Shown here: positions 44,919-56,078 of the stretch, in pieces | How positions within the stretch are numbered: the stretch's first letter is position 1 | How the letters are laid out: each line of letters starts with the position of its first letter | Assembly: GCA_013368325.1 (NCBI GenBank) | Contig: JAACJK010000109.1 | Coordinates: forward strand, 1,302,001 to 1,366,000 | Source: Ephemerocybe angulata | Lineage: Eukaryota; Basidiomycota; Agaricomycetes; Agaricales; Psathyrellaceae | Direction of reading: 5' to 3' | Length of the DNA stretch: 64,000 nt | Translations under genes and position numbers: made by a program | The notes under the pieces: generated by a model | The model's input: only the letters and a program-made list of their open reading frames with translations | Told to the model about the DNA's origin: nothing | Databases searched by the model: none

Positions 44919-47618
44919 CTACTCCGCAGCGCCCTGCATGGACTTGAAATACCTGTCCATATCTTCCTCATCAAAATCAGTTCCGGTTCCAGGGGCCGAC
45001 GACCTCCTTCTCCTCCTAGGCCGCTTCCCTTTCCCCCCTCCCCCCTCACCATACACCGCCCCTCCCTGTCCTTCCGCCCACTCAAGATCCTCAGGATCCC
45101 CCGACGCTACACCCAGACCATTATCCGGCAAAGGCACCGTATTATGCCCAGCACCCGCCTCAGCACCTGCACTCTTCTTCCCACCAATCCTATACGTCCT
45201 CTTCCTCCTCGCCTTCACCGCGACCTCAGCCTTATTCTTACCCAGCCGCGCCGTGCTCGCCCCCAAACCTACTATCCCCGCCACAGCACCCCCCTTCGAT
45301 CGACCCAGGCTTCCCATATTGCTGCCTCCCCCTCCAAGCCCAACCGCAAGGCCAATGCCCCCACCGCCGCCACCAATCGCACTCGCACTTCCACTTGGCC
45401 CTGCAACGGACGGGGTGGCGGTCGCGCCGGCCGACGAACTTCTATGGATAGTGCTCAATGCGCGCGGAGGCCCACTCCGCACCGCGAAGTGCTCGAGACT
45501 CCTCGTGTACGGACTTAGGGTATGGTTGCTCTGCGAGAGCGTGGAGAGGTGGTGTATTGAGTTGTTCAGGAGCGAAGGGCGGAGGACGATCTTGGGATTC
45601 CCGCCGTGCGTTGAGGGCTCGGCGGAATGCGCGCCGGCGTACCCTGATGTTGAGGCGGAGGTGCGGGTGGTTGTGTTCGACGAGACGGAGAGGCGCCGTC
45701 GGGTTTGCGGGCGGCCGAGGCGGGGCGGGGAGGATGCGATGGAGGAAGAGGGCTGGCCTGCTGTGTGCATGGATAGGTAGTCGTGTTGGCGTTGTTGCGC
45801 GGTGCGTATTCGTAAATGGTCGTCGTCGTCGTCGAAGGAGTGGTCTTCGTCTTCGTACCCGTCCTCTTCGTAGTTTTCGTACCTCTGCCTTTCGAGGTCG
45901 TACGGGTGTGGGAAGGCGGGCGCAGCGCTTCCTGGACGGGAGTATAGGGCCTCGTCCTGTACGGAGTAGGGGTACGTCCCTCTCGTCTTGATTGGCGTAC
46001 CGGCGGCGCTGCTTTCGGCGTACCCGGCTCCCGGTTCACCCACGTATGGATGGAACCCTGCGCCTCGTCCCATAATAGGAGGAGCACTCGTAGGAGACTT
46101 GATGTCCGCGAAATAAGGGTTGCTTGGATTCCGTGAAAGCAATCCTGGCGAAGGTGCGCCGGACCGAGCAGCCGCGAACACACCCGCGATGTTCCTCGAT
46201 GACGATGAGCCAAACCCGCTCCCCAGGGTGGAGGCGATGGGTCCAGTAGGTGATTGGATTTGAGATTGGGAGTGGATTATTCGAGGACGAGTGACTGTTC
46301 CTCCGCCAATGGCTGGGATGGCTTCATACTCGATCGCAGGTTCGGGAGGCGTATTGGTGTTGCTCGTACCTCCCCAGTCGACGAAGTCGTAAGAGTTGCC
46401 CTCAAAGTCTTCTTCCTCCGTTACGGAACCCGAGGAATCTTGATAATCGCTCTCCGTGTCAATACTTGTTTGGGACTCCTCAGCAAGATCGGCGAGGCCC
46501 TTGTTCGCTGAAAAGAGGCTACTGAAGCCTTTAAAGACTGGTTTAGTAGGTAGACCTTCCGGTCGTAGGCCGTATGTAGGGTCGAATGGTTCGTCCTCGG
46601 GGTCGTTGTGTGTAGGCGAATTGGATGATGTGTTGGTGAGTGGTGGTGCCGAGAGTGGCGATGGGGCAAGTGTATTGGAAGCCGAGATAGCGGTCGTGGA
46701 GCGAGGCCGTCTGGTAGAGAGTTGTGGGCGATAGGGTGGGAGGCCATCAGAGGCTGCTGTTCTCCTCCTAGTGTATTGGGGCATCGATAAATCTGGTGAG
46801 GACATGGTTTCCAGACCTTGGTGGGAGGGACGTCGTGAAGGGAGGGGTGAAGGCGGAGGGGGGCCTTGCTGCTTCAAGCCACTTTGATTCTGTTTCTGGT
46901 ACGGCGTTTCTACCTTTGCCTTCACCCATTGTTGACTGAGTCGGTGGATGATGGAAGGAAGGTCCTCCCTGAACATTTGCCGTAGCTGGTTCTCGATTTC
47001 CCGCTGGATGAAGCCTTGAATGACAGCGATGGAGTCGAACGTAGAGTTGATGTCGACATTTTGAAGCGGGTCTGTCTTGAAGACGATGGTTATGCCCTTC
47101 TGCTTCGAGACCACCAGGACAACATAGGACGAGAGCCTAAATTGGGAGAGCCGGAGGAGCATGGGGACCACAAGCGGCTGCTTTGCTGCAAGCATTCCTG
47201 TAGAGCCTGATAGTTGGTGGATATCTGGAAGTTTGTGGTTCAGAGGGTTTGCCTGGCGTAAACGCAATCAGGAACAGTGGTTTCTCGGGTGAGAGTCCGC
47301 ATGCACCTGGACTTTGGTCTTCAGCACAAGGTGTGCATCTCCGTTGTAAGTAAGACGAAAGATGCCTCGGAATTGGTCTGTTGTGAGGTCTCCGATATCA
47401 CGAATCTCCAGCTCTGGGGGCTAGACATAATGCTCAGTAAAGGCATAGACGGAAGTGGACAGCGTGGGTACCTGTGTGCCCATCTCGAGTTCTACGACCT
47501 CGATTTTGTCGGCAATAATTGGGGGCTTGTTGCCCTTGTTGAGGGCGGTATTGAGCATCTGGATAGCATCGTAGTGAAACTGGTCTGAAAAGCGAGGCCA
47601 GTTGAAGGTGAACGACAT
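44919..47618 (-). CDS. MDM34: Mitochondrial distribution and morphology protein 34 (ERMES subunit)
   Basis: Exons are 47618-47472, 47420-47307 and 47252-44919, giving 864 residues. Mdm34 sits at ER-mitochondria contact sites as part of the ERMES complex and carries a lipid-transfer SMP domain. The N-terminus is diagnostic: [10 protein letters not shown], then [20 protein letters not shown] and [19 protein letters not shown] across the first intron, followed by [14 protein letters not shown] across the second. The SMP domain ends near residue 215 after [20 protein letters not shown]. The remaining ~650 residues are disordered, with Ser/Pro/Gly-rich runs, a poly-Gly stretch and a basic cluster ([11 protein letters not shown]) close to an acidic C-terminal helix. 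The total is long compared with yeast Mdm34 (about 460 residues); the extension is typical of filamentous fungi, though unusually large here. Confidence 0.94.
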
Positions 47619-47770
47619 TAACGAGGCCTGAGCATGGAGGTCACGGAACAAGGATGGAGTGGGTAGGGTTAGGTTTAGGCTTCTCCCAAACTCTCCGAGC
47701 GATGGCTGTCAGCTCTGCGTAATCCCTTCTTTCCCATCCACCACCAGCCGCAGCCCCGCTGCTCGCTGCC
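47619..47770. promoter_or_regulatory. Bidirectional promoter of MDM34 and the Uds1-domain gene, with telobox-like motif
   Basis: Only 152 bp separate the two ATGs. The + strand contains TAGGGTTAGGTTTAGG at 47664-47679, resembling telomeric repeats and the teloboxes bound by Tbf1-like Myb factors in fungal promoters. Confidence 0.5.
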
Positions 47771-50700
47771 ATGAACGGCGTCCGCAGACTCCTGGGCGGC
47801 GCTTCCTCGTCGACCTCGACGCTCACTCCCTCCGAGCCCGCCACTTCGCCCCCGTCATCGACCATGCCCCTGTTTTCCAAGAATTCACCAGCGGCCAGCA
47901 GTTCCAGCGCAAACACATCCTGGTCCCCGTCGATGGGGGGCACGCAGCCTCTGATGACCAGCCCAAAAGCTACGGCAGGCCTTTCCTTCAAAAAGGACAA
48001 GCCAAGGCCCACGTTTTCCGACGACATTGAGGGCTTGGATTCATGGGGGTCCTCCAACCAGGCTCAACAGCAATCCGCGTTCTCACCACGTTCAATAAAC
48101 CGAAACGACAGTCTGAACTCGGATACCCACTCCTTTGGTTCATCGGCCTCGTCCCCCCGGCGCGTCCCAGTGAATGGCGAGCGCAAGCTGTCCCGGCGAT
48201 CGACTGACCTATCGACGGACTCGGCATGGATAGTCAAACGGAACTCGACCCTCTCAACGACAAGAGACGAACTACTCATGAGTCTCATGGCTAGTGAAGC
48301 CGTAGTCGACTCCCGTGGCTACGACGTACTGACTGCCGAGGAGGTTGAAGAGCTGAAGAAGGTGCGTTGCCCATATGCTGTCTGAACAATAGACTTCACA
48401 TTCTAAGCATCGACTACACTCTAGGAGCACGACATCCTCTCATCGAGACAAGTCGCAATGACGAAGAAGCTCGCTCTGGAGACCAAAATCCGCGACGCAG
48501 CCGTATCTCTTTCACGAATCAACTCGTCGCAGAAAAGGACCTCGCAAACACCAGGCCAGCTCGAGGCCGCCAACCGACGCGTGGACGCCGCCCAACAAGA
48601 GCTATGGAGGATATCTGAGCAGGTGAGCCAAGTCAGCCGGCGGCTCCTCGAGCACCGGGCGGCAGTCCTCAGCATCTCCGTCCGCAACATGGAGAAGAAG
48701 ATGTCGTCAAACGGCAGCGAGGACTCGGGCTACGACTCGAGCAATCGCAGCACCCTCATGAGCCCCGCCACCGCGACCTCGACGCTCTCGTCGTCATCGA
48801 AACAGTCACAGTCCAAATTTGATGGTGCGCACCTCTTTGCTGGACACGAGCACACGATCGTGCCGCGGAAGAAAATGTCGCCGGAGAAGGCATCAAAGGA
48901 GATAACGGCATTGGAGGAGAAGCTCAAGGCGGCGACGGCGTCCCTCGCAGAGTCGTCTAAGATACAGGCGGAGATGAAGAAGGAGCTCTCGCATTTAAAG
49001 CTGGAGAAGCAGGAGGTGGAGACGATGATGGGGCTGGAGCTGCAGACGGCGGAGGATACGGTCGCGACGCTGCAGCAGGAGATGCCGAGGTTGGAGAGGC
49101 TTGACCAGGAGGTTCAGGAGTTGCGGCAGGAGCGAGCGGAATGGGAGGAAGAGAGGCGGCGGTTAGAAGAGGATGCGAAGGAGGCTGCGATTCTGAGGGC
49201 TAGAGTGCAAGAGCTCGAAATGGGTGTCGTGGAAAAGACTGGAGGCGCGGAGAAGATGCTGAACGACCTCAGAGAATCTATGCGTCAAGAAATTGCCCAG
49301 AAGGACGAGCAGATACAGCTGCTGAGAAAAGAACTGGAAGGGGAGAAGGCAGAGTGGGAGCGGGAGCGGAATGCGCTTGAGGACGAGAAGATGGACGATC
49401 TTGCGCAGCTGCACCAGGAGATGGACAGACTCCGTGAAGCAGACGAGCAGGTGCTTCAGCTAGCCAACAACGAGCTGAACACGACCTTGGGATCATTACG
49501 CAAGATCGTTCACCAATTCGACATTCCCTTGGGCGAACGCGATCCTGAAACGTCGGCCATGCAGCACCTTCTGGACGCCATTATCAAGCAACTGGATGGT
49601 GTATATGGCCGTTTAGAGCAGCTCGAGAAGAGTGGGACCGGAAACGACGCCAAGTCGCAGCAATTGGAAGTCGAACTACAGGCTGTGAAGGAGAAACACC
49701 AGAGCCTTGCAAGGGAACTGGAGGAGGTGAAGAAGGAGCGCGATACAGCTCGGAGGGAAACCATGACCTCGTCGTCGTCTCGGTCAATAGTATCTTCAGT
49801 CGGGACTCGGGGAAGCAGGTCCGACTCCGTCAAGGCGCTGCCTCTCACCCTCCCCGGTCTCGTCACCGTCACACCGGAGACCAGCGAGTACGGGCCCGAC
49901 GTCGAAGGTGCCAAGTTCATTGCCGCCCTGCAGCCTCTCTGGAGCATCCTCCCATCGCCTGAACTGAGGGCATCCAAGTTCAGCGGTAACAGCGCTCGCG
50001 GGTACCGTGGCTCTCCTACTCTTTCTAATGCATCCCTCCCCAGTCCTGGAGGTGCTCCACCACCCAGTTCAGCAGCCAACGCCCCTCAGCCAACGTCACT
50101 CTCCGAACTCGACGTGCGCTCGCTCAAGACGCTCTATGATCCGCGACAGCAAGCCGCCATCGGCTCTATGAACGGGCAGTTCACACTGGAGGCGTTCATC
50201 GCACGGGTTAATGCGCTTGTGCAAGACGACCGCGCTCTCATCGAACGCTTGATACGCTTTGCACAGGCGCATGACTTGTTGAAGAAGAACGCCGAACGCG
50301 CACAGAAGCTTGCTCAGGACGGAAATGTCGCTTTGGAGACTTATCAGAAACAAGTCAAGGCTCTAGAGTCGAGGAATGCGTCCTTAAGCACGAAGGTCAC
50401 CGCTCTGTATGTATCTTTTCCCCCGTCTCTTCATGGTACAATATGACTGACGTTATATTCCGACGTGCGTAGGCAAGACGAGATGCGCGTAATGCACGAC
50501 GCCGTGGAGCGCATAACAAGCGAAAAGACCGAGCTCGAATCGTTCGCCGCAGAACAAGCAGAGACGTGCCGCCAGCTCAGCGAAGCCAACAACACGCTCT
50601 CCGCGCGCGCGCTCACGCTCGCGGAGGAGGCCGCCACCGCGCCCGAGATGGTGCGCAAGCAGCTCGAGGACTGCAAGAAGCAGCTGGGGGAGCATAGGAA

Positions 50701-50848
50701 GCAGTTGGGGGATGCGAGGGAGGAGATTGAGGCGATGAGGGGCGCGGAGCAGGGGCAGAATATTGCGTTGTTGGATGAGTTGAATTCGATGCAGACGGAG
50801 AATGATAAGCTGAGGGCGCAGTTGAGGGCTGCGAAGAGTGGCAAGTAA
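47771..50848 (+). CDS. Uds1-domain (up-regulated during septation) coiled-coil protein
   Basis: Exons are 47771-48361, 48425-50406 and 50473-50848, giving 982 residues. The Uds1 domain known from fungi begins near residue 165 and crosses the first intron (LLMSLMASEAVVDSRGYDVL, EEVEELKKEHDILSSRQVA, TKIRDAAVSLSRINSS). The first 160 residues are Ser/Pro-rich. From about residue 300 to 620 a long coiled coil is evident from heptads rich in Glu, Lys, Leu and Gln. A Ser-rich linker follows, then a second helical block (RALIERLIRFAQAHDLLKKN) and a C-terminal coiled coil. The family name comes from fission yeast, where expression rises at septation; a cytoskeletal or scaffold role is inferred. It shares a very short promoter region with MDM34. 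Confidence 0.88.
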
Positions 50849-51413
50849 CTGGTTCGAGCGTGAGTGTGTTGTTCTTACCCGGGCCACTGTCGATCTCTGG
50901 GATTTATGCGTGATCTATGCGTTTAGTTATTTTCTTCTTTTTTCTTCCCTTATCTCTCTTCAACATATGTCTTGAATACCTACATACACATACCTCTAGC
51001 GAGGTCGCATTGCCATCGTCTCCTTGATGCTCGAAATTCCGTTCCGTTTACCCTGTTGTTGATATACCCTCTGTGTCTCTTTCTGAATTCAAGGATTCGA
51101 ATTCAAAACCCCACTCCGAACGGTCCGACCGACCCTCGTCATTCCTTTAGTTTCCTAGCCGTATATATTATATCCTATATACCGTTCAGCCCTGGGGCGA
51201 ACTTCCGATGTAGCCTAGCGTAACGATGTGAATGAGTAATGAGATTTAGAGCCAATCCGCAGGACGATGTTCAGGGTAATGTGGTTCGACTGAATCGTGG
51301 ACAACTCCAGAGCAGAGAACTCAAAATTTATCATCCAAAGCCCTAGGGAAACAGTTGGGATGCAAGCACGAAACTCTCCATGGGTAAGTAAAATACTCTC
51401 AATACAACACTCA
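50849..51413. other. Convergent intergenic region
   Basis: The 3' flanks of the Uds1 gene and RRS1 lie here. The + strand is T-rich with a TTTTCTTCTTTTTTCTTCC tract near 50930. No gene is seen. Confidence 0.55.
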
Positions 51414-52663
51414 TCATCTCCGACCACCCTTCTTGCCCTTCGCAAACGAGCTCTTGCCCCTCGTCTCTCCACCAGCCATAGACGCAGCACCCTTGCCCTT
51501 GCTCGCAAAACGAATAGCTTTCCGGGCATTAACACTGCCCTCCTCGTTCTCGCGGGGCGCCTTACGCATCTTGCGCGCATCGCTGTCCATAGAGCCGATA
51601 AGCTTCAACGCGGACTTTTGCTCGTCGACGACGGATCTCTCTGCGGGGTCGAACTATTCACAAAAAACAAAAAGAGTCAGAAGAAGGAAGGGGCCGGTGT
51701 TAGAAATAAAATTCGAGGATATGGGTGTTGATTATTATAATGGGGGTACCGTACCTTCCGCTTGACACCACGCAACTTCTTCTCGCCGTCGAGCTTGCGG
51801 TCGAACTTGCCCATGCTGGCGGTGCTCGCGCGGGTTGTGGCGATTGATTTTTCGAGCTCGGCTTTGCGGGACGAGGGCCCTGAGGCGGAGGAGCCGGATG
51901 CGCGGGCGAGGTTGGCGAGGTGCTGTTTTTCGTTCTTGGCTATCCGCTCTTTGCGTTCGTGGCGCGCAGCAAGTTGGGGGTTGTGATCAGTATCTATAGG
52001 CATTGTCAAATATAGTTAGTACCCAAGTAAAAACTAGGATGCCCAAAGTCAAGCGGGAAAGGGAAGGCAAGTACGCACCAGCATTCCGCTTAACCTCCGT
52101 AAGCCACTGCTCCTCCACCCTCCTATTCTTCCCATCCTTGCCCCACCTATTAACCCACTCCTGCCTCTCCTCGTCCCACTCCTTCTTGTCCCTCTTCACG
52201 TGCGAGATGCCCTTCGCCGCGGCAAACCTCTCCCACTTGGTCGGGGGCTTGGGCTTGGGCAGCTGCTTCTGCCGGGGGAGCTGGTACGTGCGCGCGGGCA
52301 GCTGCGCGAGGGGCCCGTCGGCGCTCTTTTGGGTGGGGAGGGAGAAGAGCGCGGCGAGGAGGGCTTGGGTGCCGTCGCGCGCGAGGGCGCGGAGGTGGTC
52401 TTCTAGGTTTTCGCTGGAAAGGAAGGAGGGGGGTTAGTGGGTGTTTGGGTGGGAGGGGGTGGGGTGTTACTTGTAGGACTCTTCGTCTATTGGGTTGAGG
52501 TCGGAGACCATGAGATGGCCTGCGTCGATCTCGAGCGGTGTTTCCTTCTCCACCGTGACATTTTGTCTAGAGAAAATGCTATAAGTGTGGTAGCCAGGCT
52601 GAGTAGAGTTTGTTTGACTGACTGCTTGGCCTTTTGGGCGTCTAGGATACTCGTAACGTCCAT
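51414..52663 (-). CDS. RRS1: Ribosome biogenesis regulatory protein RRS1
   Basis: Exons are 52663-52623, 52566-52471, 52413-52079, 51993-51755 and 51653-51414, giving 316 residues. Rrs1 works with Rpf2 to load the 5S RNP onto the nascent 60S ribosomal subunit in the nucleolus. Typical features: VTVEKETPLEIDAGHLMVSD near the N-terminus, ALLAALFSLPTQ, a PARTYQLPRQKQLPKPKPPT segment leading into KWERFAAAKGI, and EWVNRWGKDGKNR. The C-terminal third is very rich in Lys, Arg, Ser and Gly, ending in KGKKGGRR. The N-terminal exon (MDVTSILDAQKAKQ) was chosen because it splices in phase into the conserved VTVEKE block with a GTCAGT donor. It is divergent from TAF12. Pairing with polymerase I and TRM10 in the same window is probably coincidental. 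Confidence 0.94.
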
Positions 52664-52812
52664 GGTCGTCGTGAATCTGAATGTGCAGAAAACCTGGAGG
52701 GCTTGGCGGCCCATCATTGGCGTGTTTGGTCCAGCTTCCCATGCCAAACATCGCGCCTGCTGAAGTGTTCCACCAGTTCGTAATAGCCGCGCTCATTCAT
52801 CTCCAGCCCACA
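52664..52812. promoter_or_regulatory. Bidirectional promoter of RRS1 and TAF12
   Basis: A 149 bp spacer lies between the start codons and contains an inverted CCAAT box (ATTGG at 52716-52720). Confidence 0.55.
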
Positions 52813-54567
52813 ATGTCGTCGGATCCCATGAGAGTAGACCCCAGCACGCCCACGCCGCAGCCGCAAGCCGGGCCCTCCTCGTCCTCGTCCGCGCCCACGC
52901 CCGGGGCGCTCCCCGCACAGGCTGCCCAGCAGGTCGCAGCGGCAGCAGCAAACCCCCAGAACAGCGACGTCGCGAGCGTCATCGGGCAGATTATGAAGCA
53001 GCAGTTCGGGGAGGGCTATGCGATTGAGAAGATTGCGCATATCCTGAGGCAGAATATGGACCATTTTGCGAAGCAGGGCAAGCTGTCGCCGGCGCAGATC
53101 GAGCAGGTACGCAGCGTGCATGGAGCTCTCTTGTGTTCGCTTGAGCCGAGCTGACTTGGATTCTTGCTTCTTCTGTTCTTCCGTTGTGGCGGCGTATCAT
53201 ATGGCTACAGCTAAAGCTATTCGCCGAAAAGCATGAAAAGTCGCAGGTACGGACTCAGTCTACTCCTTAAGCGCGGCACAACGTGTCTTGTCCCCGTCCA
53301 CGGACCACACCCAACAGCATCCGATCCACCTCCACCATTCTTCCTCTTCCTCTGATATATATCACCACATATCCCCTTCCCCTATTTAACTCTCCCTTCC
53401 TCCTTTCACTCACATGGTACTGACGAGGCCCCCCCTCCGCCGCTCGCTCTCGCTCTTCCCCCAGATCCCACAAGCAGGCCCCTCCTCCCTCCCCCTCGGC
53501 CTCACCCTCCCCCTCGGCCCCGGCACCCCCGGCACCCCCTCCTTACAAACCCAAGGCACCAGCACCAGCACCAGCGGCAACCCCCTCCAGGTAGCGCAAG
53601 CCGCGATCCACCAAGCAACAGGCCTCAATGCAGCGGCGTACGCATCATCAAACCTGCCGGCGATAAAGAACGGCTCGGACGCGCTGCAGGGCAAGCTCAT
53701 TAGCGCGGCGAACCCGGGGGAGAGCTATCCGCCGATTAATCAGACGATTAGTTATTCGAATCCGGGGCCTGTGCAGTGGACGCCTACACGGCCGACGTTG
53801 AGTGGGGGGTTGGCGGCGGGGAGAGTGAGTGGTGCGTTGCATTTCCTTGCTTTCTTTCTTTATAAGGGCCCGTGTCTCTCGCTCTTTCGTGCTTCGTTCG
53901 GCGTGATGGCGATGGACAGGCGGGTGCATTTGCGCGAAGAGCTAGTCGCTGACGGGCTTGTCCGTTCGTAGGCACGCCGTCGCAGGTGGCCAGGGCACCG
54001 GAGGATACAGGCACACTCACGATGGACGATAACCGTACACGGCGGAAAAATACACCAGGAGACCAGAACATGCGGCGGACGATACAGGATCTGGTGTCGA
54101 GCGTAGACCCAAACGTGAAGATCGAGCCCGAGGTTGAGGACGTGAGTAGTCTCCCATTGCACTTAAACAAAGGGAAGTTCCTCAAGCGAGGCGTTACAGT
54201 TGCTGTTGAACATCGCAGACGAGTTTATTGACTCTGTAACGAACTTTGCGTGCCGGCTTGCGAAGCACCGAGGCGGGGATTCGTTGGAGGTTCGGGATTT
54301 ACAGTTGCATCTGGGTGAGTGGTCTTTTTCCTCCTCAACTCTTACTCTCCTCTTCCTCACACTGGCTGCACCGTAGAACGAAACCACAACATCCGAATTC
54401 CGGGATTCGCTTCGGACGAGACGCAAATCTCACTCTCGCAATCAGGCATCGGGCCCGCGATGCCTGCTGCCGGGGGGAAGAAGAACGCCCAGGGCCAGCA
54501 CACGACGTTAAGGAGCCAGAGGCTCGCACAGGTGCAGCAGGCGAAGAGGGAGGCGAAGCTGATGTAG
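52813..54567 (+). CDS. TAF12: Transcription initiation factor TFIID/SAGA subunit 12 (TAF12)
   Basis: Predicted exons are 52813-53106, 53211-53246, 53465-53831, 53972-54141, 54200-54314 and 54377-54567, giving 390 residues. TAF12 is an H2B-like histone-fold subunit shared by TFIID and SAGA that pairs with TAF4 or Ada1. The histone fold is at about residues 270-345: [39 protein letters not shown] and [20 protein letters not shown] with the ending PGF. The N-terminal half is Pro/Ala/Gln-rich and disordered, apart from a short helical part ([19 protein letters not shown]). Donor and acceptor around 53831/53972 have an alternative pair (53825 and 53986) that also keeps frame and removes a few residues. 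Intron 2 (53247-53464, 218 nt) is long for this window. Confidence 0.93.
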
Positions 54568-54636
54568 AGCGTAGTATTACTAGATGTGTGGTATGGTTTC
54601 ATTTTCTTGATTGTACTAATAGCTTCGAGCTCCTGG

Positions 54637-55910
54637 TTAAGATTCAGATTCATTGTATAGTAGAGACACCAACGCCAGTTTTGGGACTTCGCGCTTTGTG
54701 CCCAGGCCTCTCCACCCTGTCTTTGCGCCTTCTTTTTGGCTGATACGAGGAGGCATCTCTGAGAGAGCCCGGGCGATGAACGAGGGGTCTGTGAGTGGCG
54801 TAAGGTCTTCCCGTCTTGGAAGTTGCTGGACAGGACAGGTGAAGATACGTTAGTTCGTTCGATCAAGGTATCTGACATGGTGTGTTTAATGGGCACGTAC
54901 TCGCTGGACTCGTTCGTATGGGGCCTCCCAGCCGCTTGTTTCGCGGATTATGAGGGGAGGGGAGGAAGGCGGGGAGTCGAAGGAGTGGAAGAACCGCGTG
55001 TCGAATTGGCGGAAGAGGACGTTGTCGACGCGGAGGGTGAAGCGGGAGAGGATGAAGAAGCATGTTGGCATTACACGCTACTCAGGCAGGTGTAAGTAAG
55101 GGTAAGGATAAGGATAAGGAAGGACACGGCAATTATAAGTATGAGAAGACGTACAATGCGAACTAGCAATGTTGAGGAGCCGTTATCGTGCAGCTCGTCC
55201 TCAAACAAAGGGATCTCTGCGTAGAAGAGGATGGGATCTTGCCGTGTGAGCTGTGCCATTGGGATCTCGTGTGAGGAGTCTTCTGGGTCTGCTGCTGTCC
55301 AAGACACCTCGGGAGTTGTTGAGGTCAATGAGGGCGAGTCAGAGTCAGAGTCGGGGATGGGGTGTCCGTCGATGTCTACGGGTGCCCAGGGCTCTGAATG
55401 GCCGGCGTATGTGGTGGTGTAGGTCCAATCGTACGGCTTGGCTACTGTCTTGGGCATCACGAAAGTCGAAGATGGGTCTGTCCTGAAACTAGAGAGTAAG
55501 CCAACCCATCCCCACCTATCCTCTTGCGCGATACCCAAGAGAGAGTAGTAGAACGATAATAATACGTGCCTGCTCTGCAACCACTTATCCGCATACCCGA
55601 CCTTCACACCCCCATCGCCCTCGCGCATCTCCCCATTCCTTACCTCCCCAAGCGCCGCGGGGGTGCTCCAAGTGTACTTCCACCGACTCGGGATGTGCTC
55701 CAGTGTGAGGAGGTTGCTGCCGAAGGTCATCTCGGGGAGCGGGATGCCGAGGGAGAGGTGGAGCGCGTCGCATTCGGGGGCGGCGGAGATGGGGTGGGTG
55801 CGCGCGGTGATGCGCCAGTTGCTGATTTCGATTGTGCGGGAGGTGGGGGATTCGAGGAGGGTGTGGGGGGGTACTGGGGTTGAGGGTGAGGGAGAGGGGG
55901 AGGTTGACAT
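54637..55910 (-). CDS. TIP41: TIP41-like protein, regulator of type 2A phosphatases
   Basis: Exons are 55910-55570, 55482-55155, 55077-54901 and 54825-54637, giving 344 residues. Tip41 binds Tap42/PP2A-type phosphatase complexes downstream of TOR. Conserved blocks are ISNWRITARTHPI, LHLSLGIPLPEMTFGSN, KPYDWTYTTTYAGH, RQDPILFYAEIPLFEDELHD and, after splicing, RVMPTCFFILSRFTLRVDNV and RQFDTRFFHSF. The first intron appears to use GC as its donor (55569-55568, sequence GGCACGT) with a CAG acceptor. This joins WLQSR directly to the next conserved block in phase. Reading through without splicing keeps an open frame but adds about 29 family-atypical residues, and no GT donor keeps phase with the same acceptor. 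The gene ends only 69 bp from the TAF12 stop, so the two 3' ends probably overlap. Confidence 0.92.
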
Positions 55911-56078
55911 TGTGGTGGTGGTGGTGGTGGTGGTGGTGGTTTAGTGTTGAGACTGGATCATGTAGATTATCGGTCAATTGAATTGGTAGAGTTGATGGAT
56001 TGATGGTCGCTTCCTGCGGCGTCCAAGTCAACTCACTCGAAATAACAGGAACCGTAACCTTACGCTACGACGACCACG
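55911..56078. promoter_or_regulatory. Bidirectional promoter/leader region of TIP41 and dynein light intermediate chain
   Basis: These 168 bp separate the two divergent start codons. On the TIP41 side a (CAC)n tract abuts the ATG. No TATA box is seen. Confidence 0.5.
55912..55940. repeat. (GTG)n microsatellite directly before the TIP41 start codon
   Basis: Nine full GTG units plus two bases lie immediately upstream of the TIP41 ATG. In the TIP41 transcript they would read as a CAC/ACC run in the 5' leader. Confidence 0.95.

Noticed and set aside
47661..47680. Telomere-like repeat as a sign of a chromosome end or internal telomere
   Set aside because: Only about two to three degenerate units are present, and they sit between two housekeeping genes. 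A promoter element is more likely.
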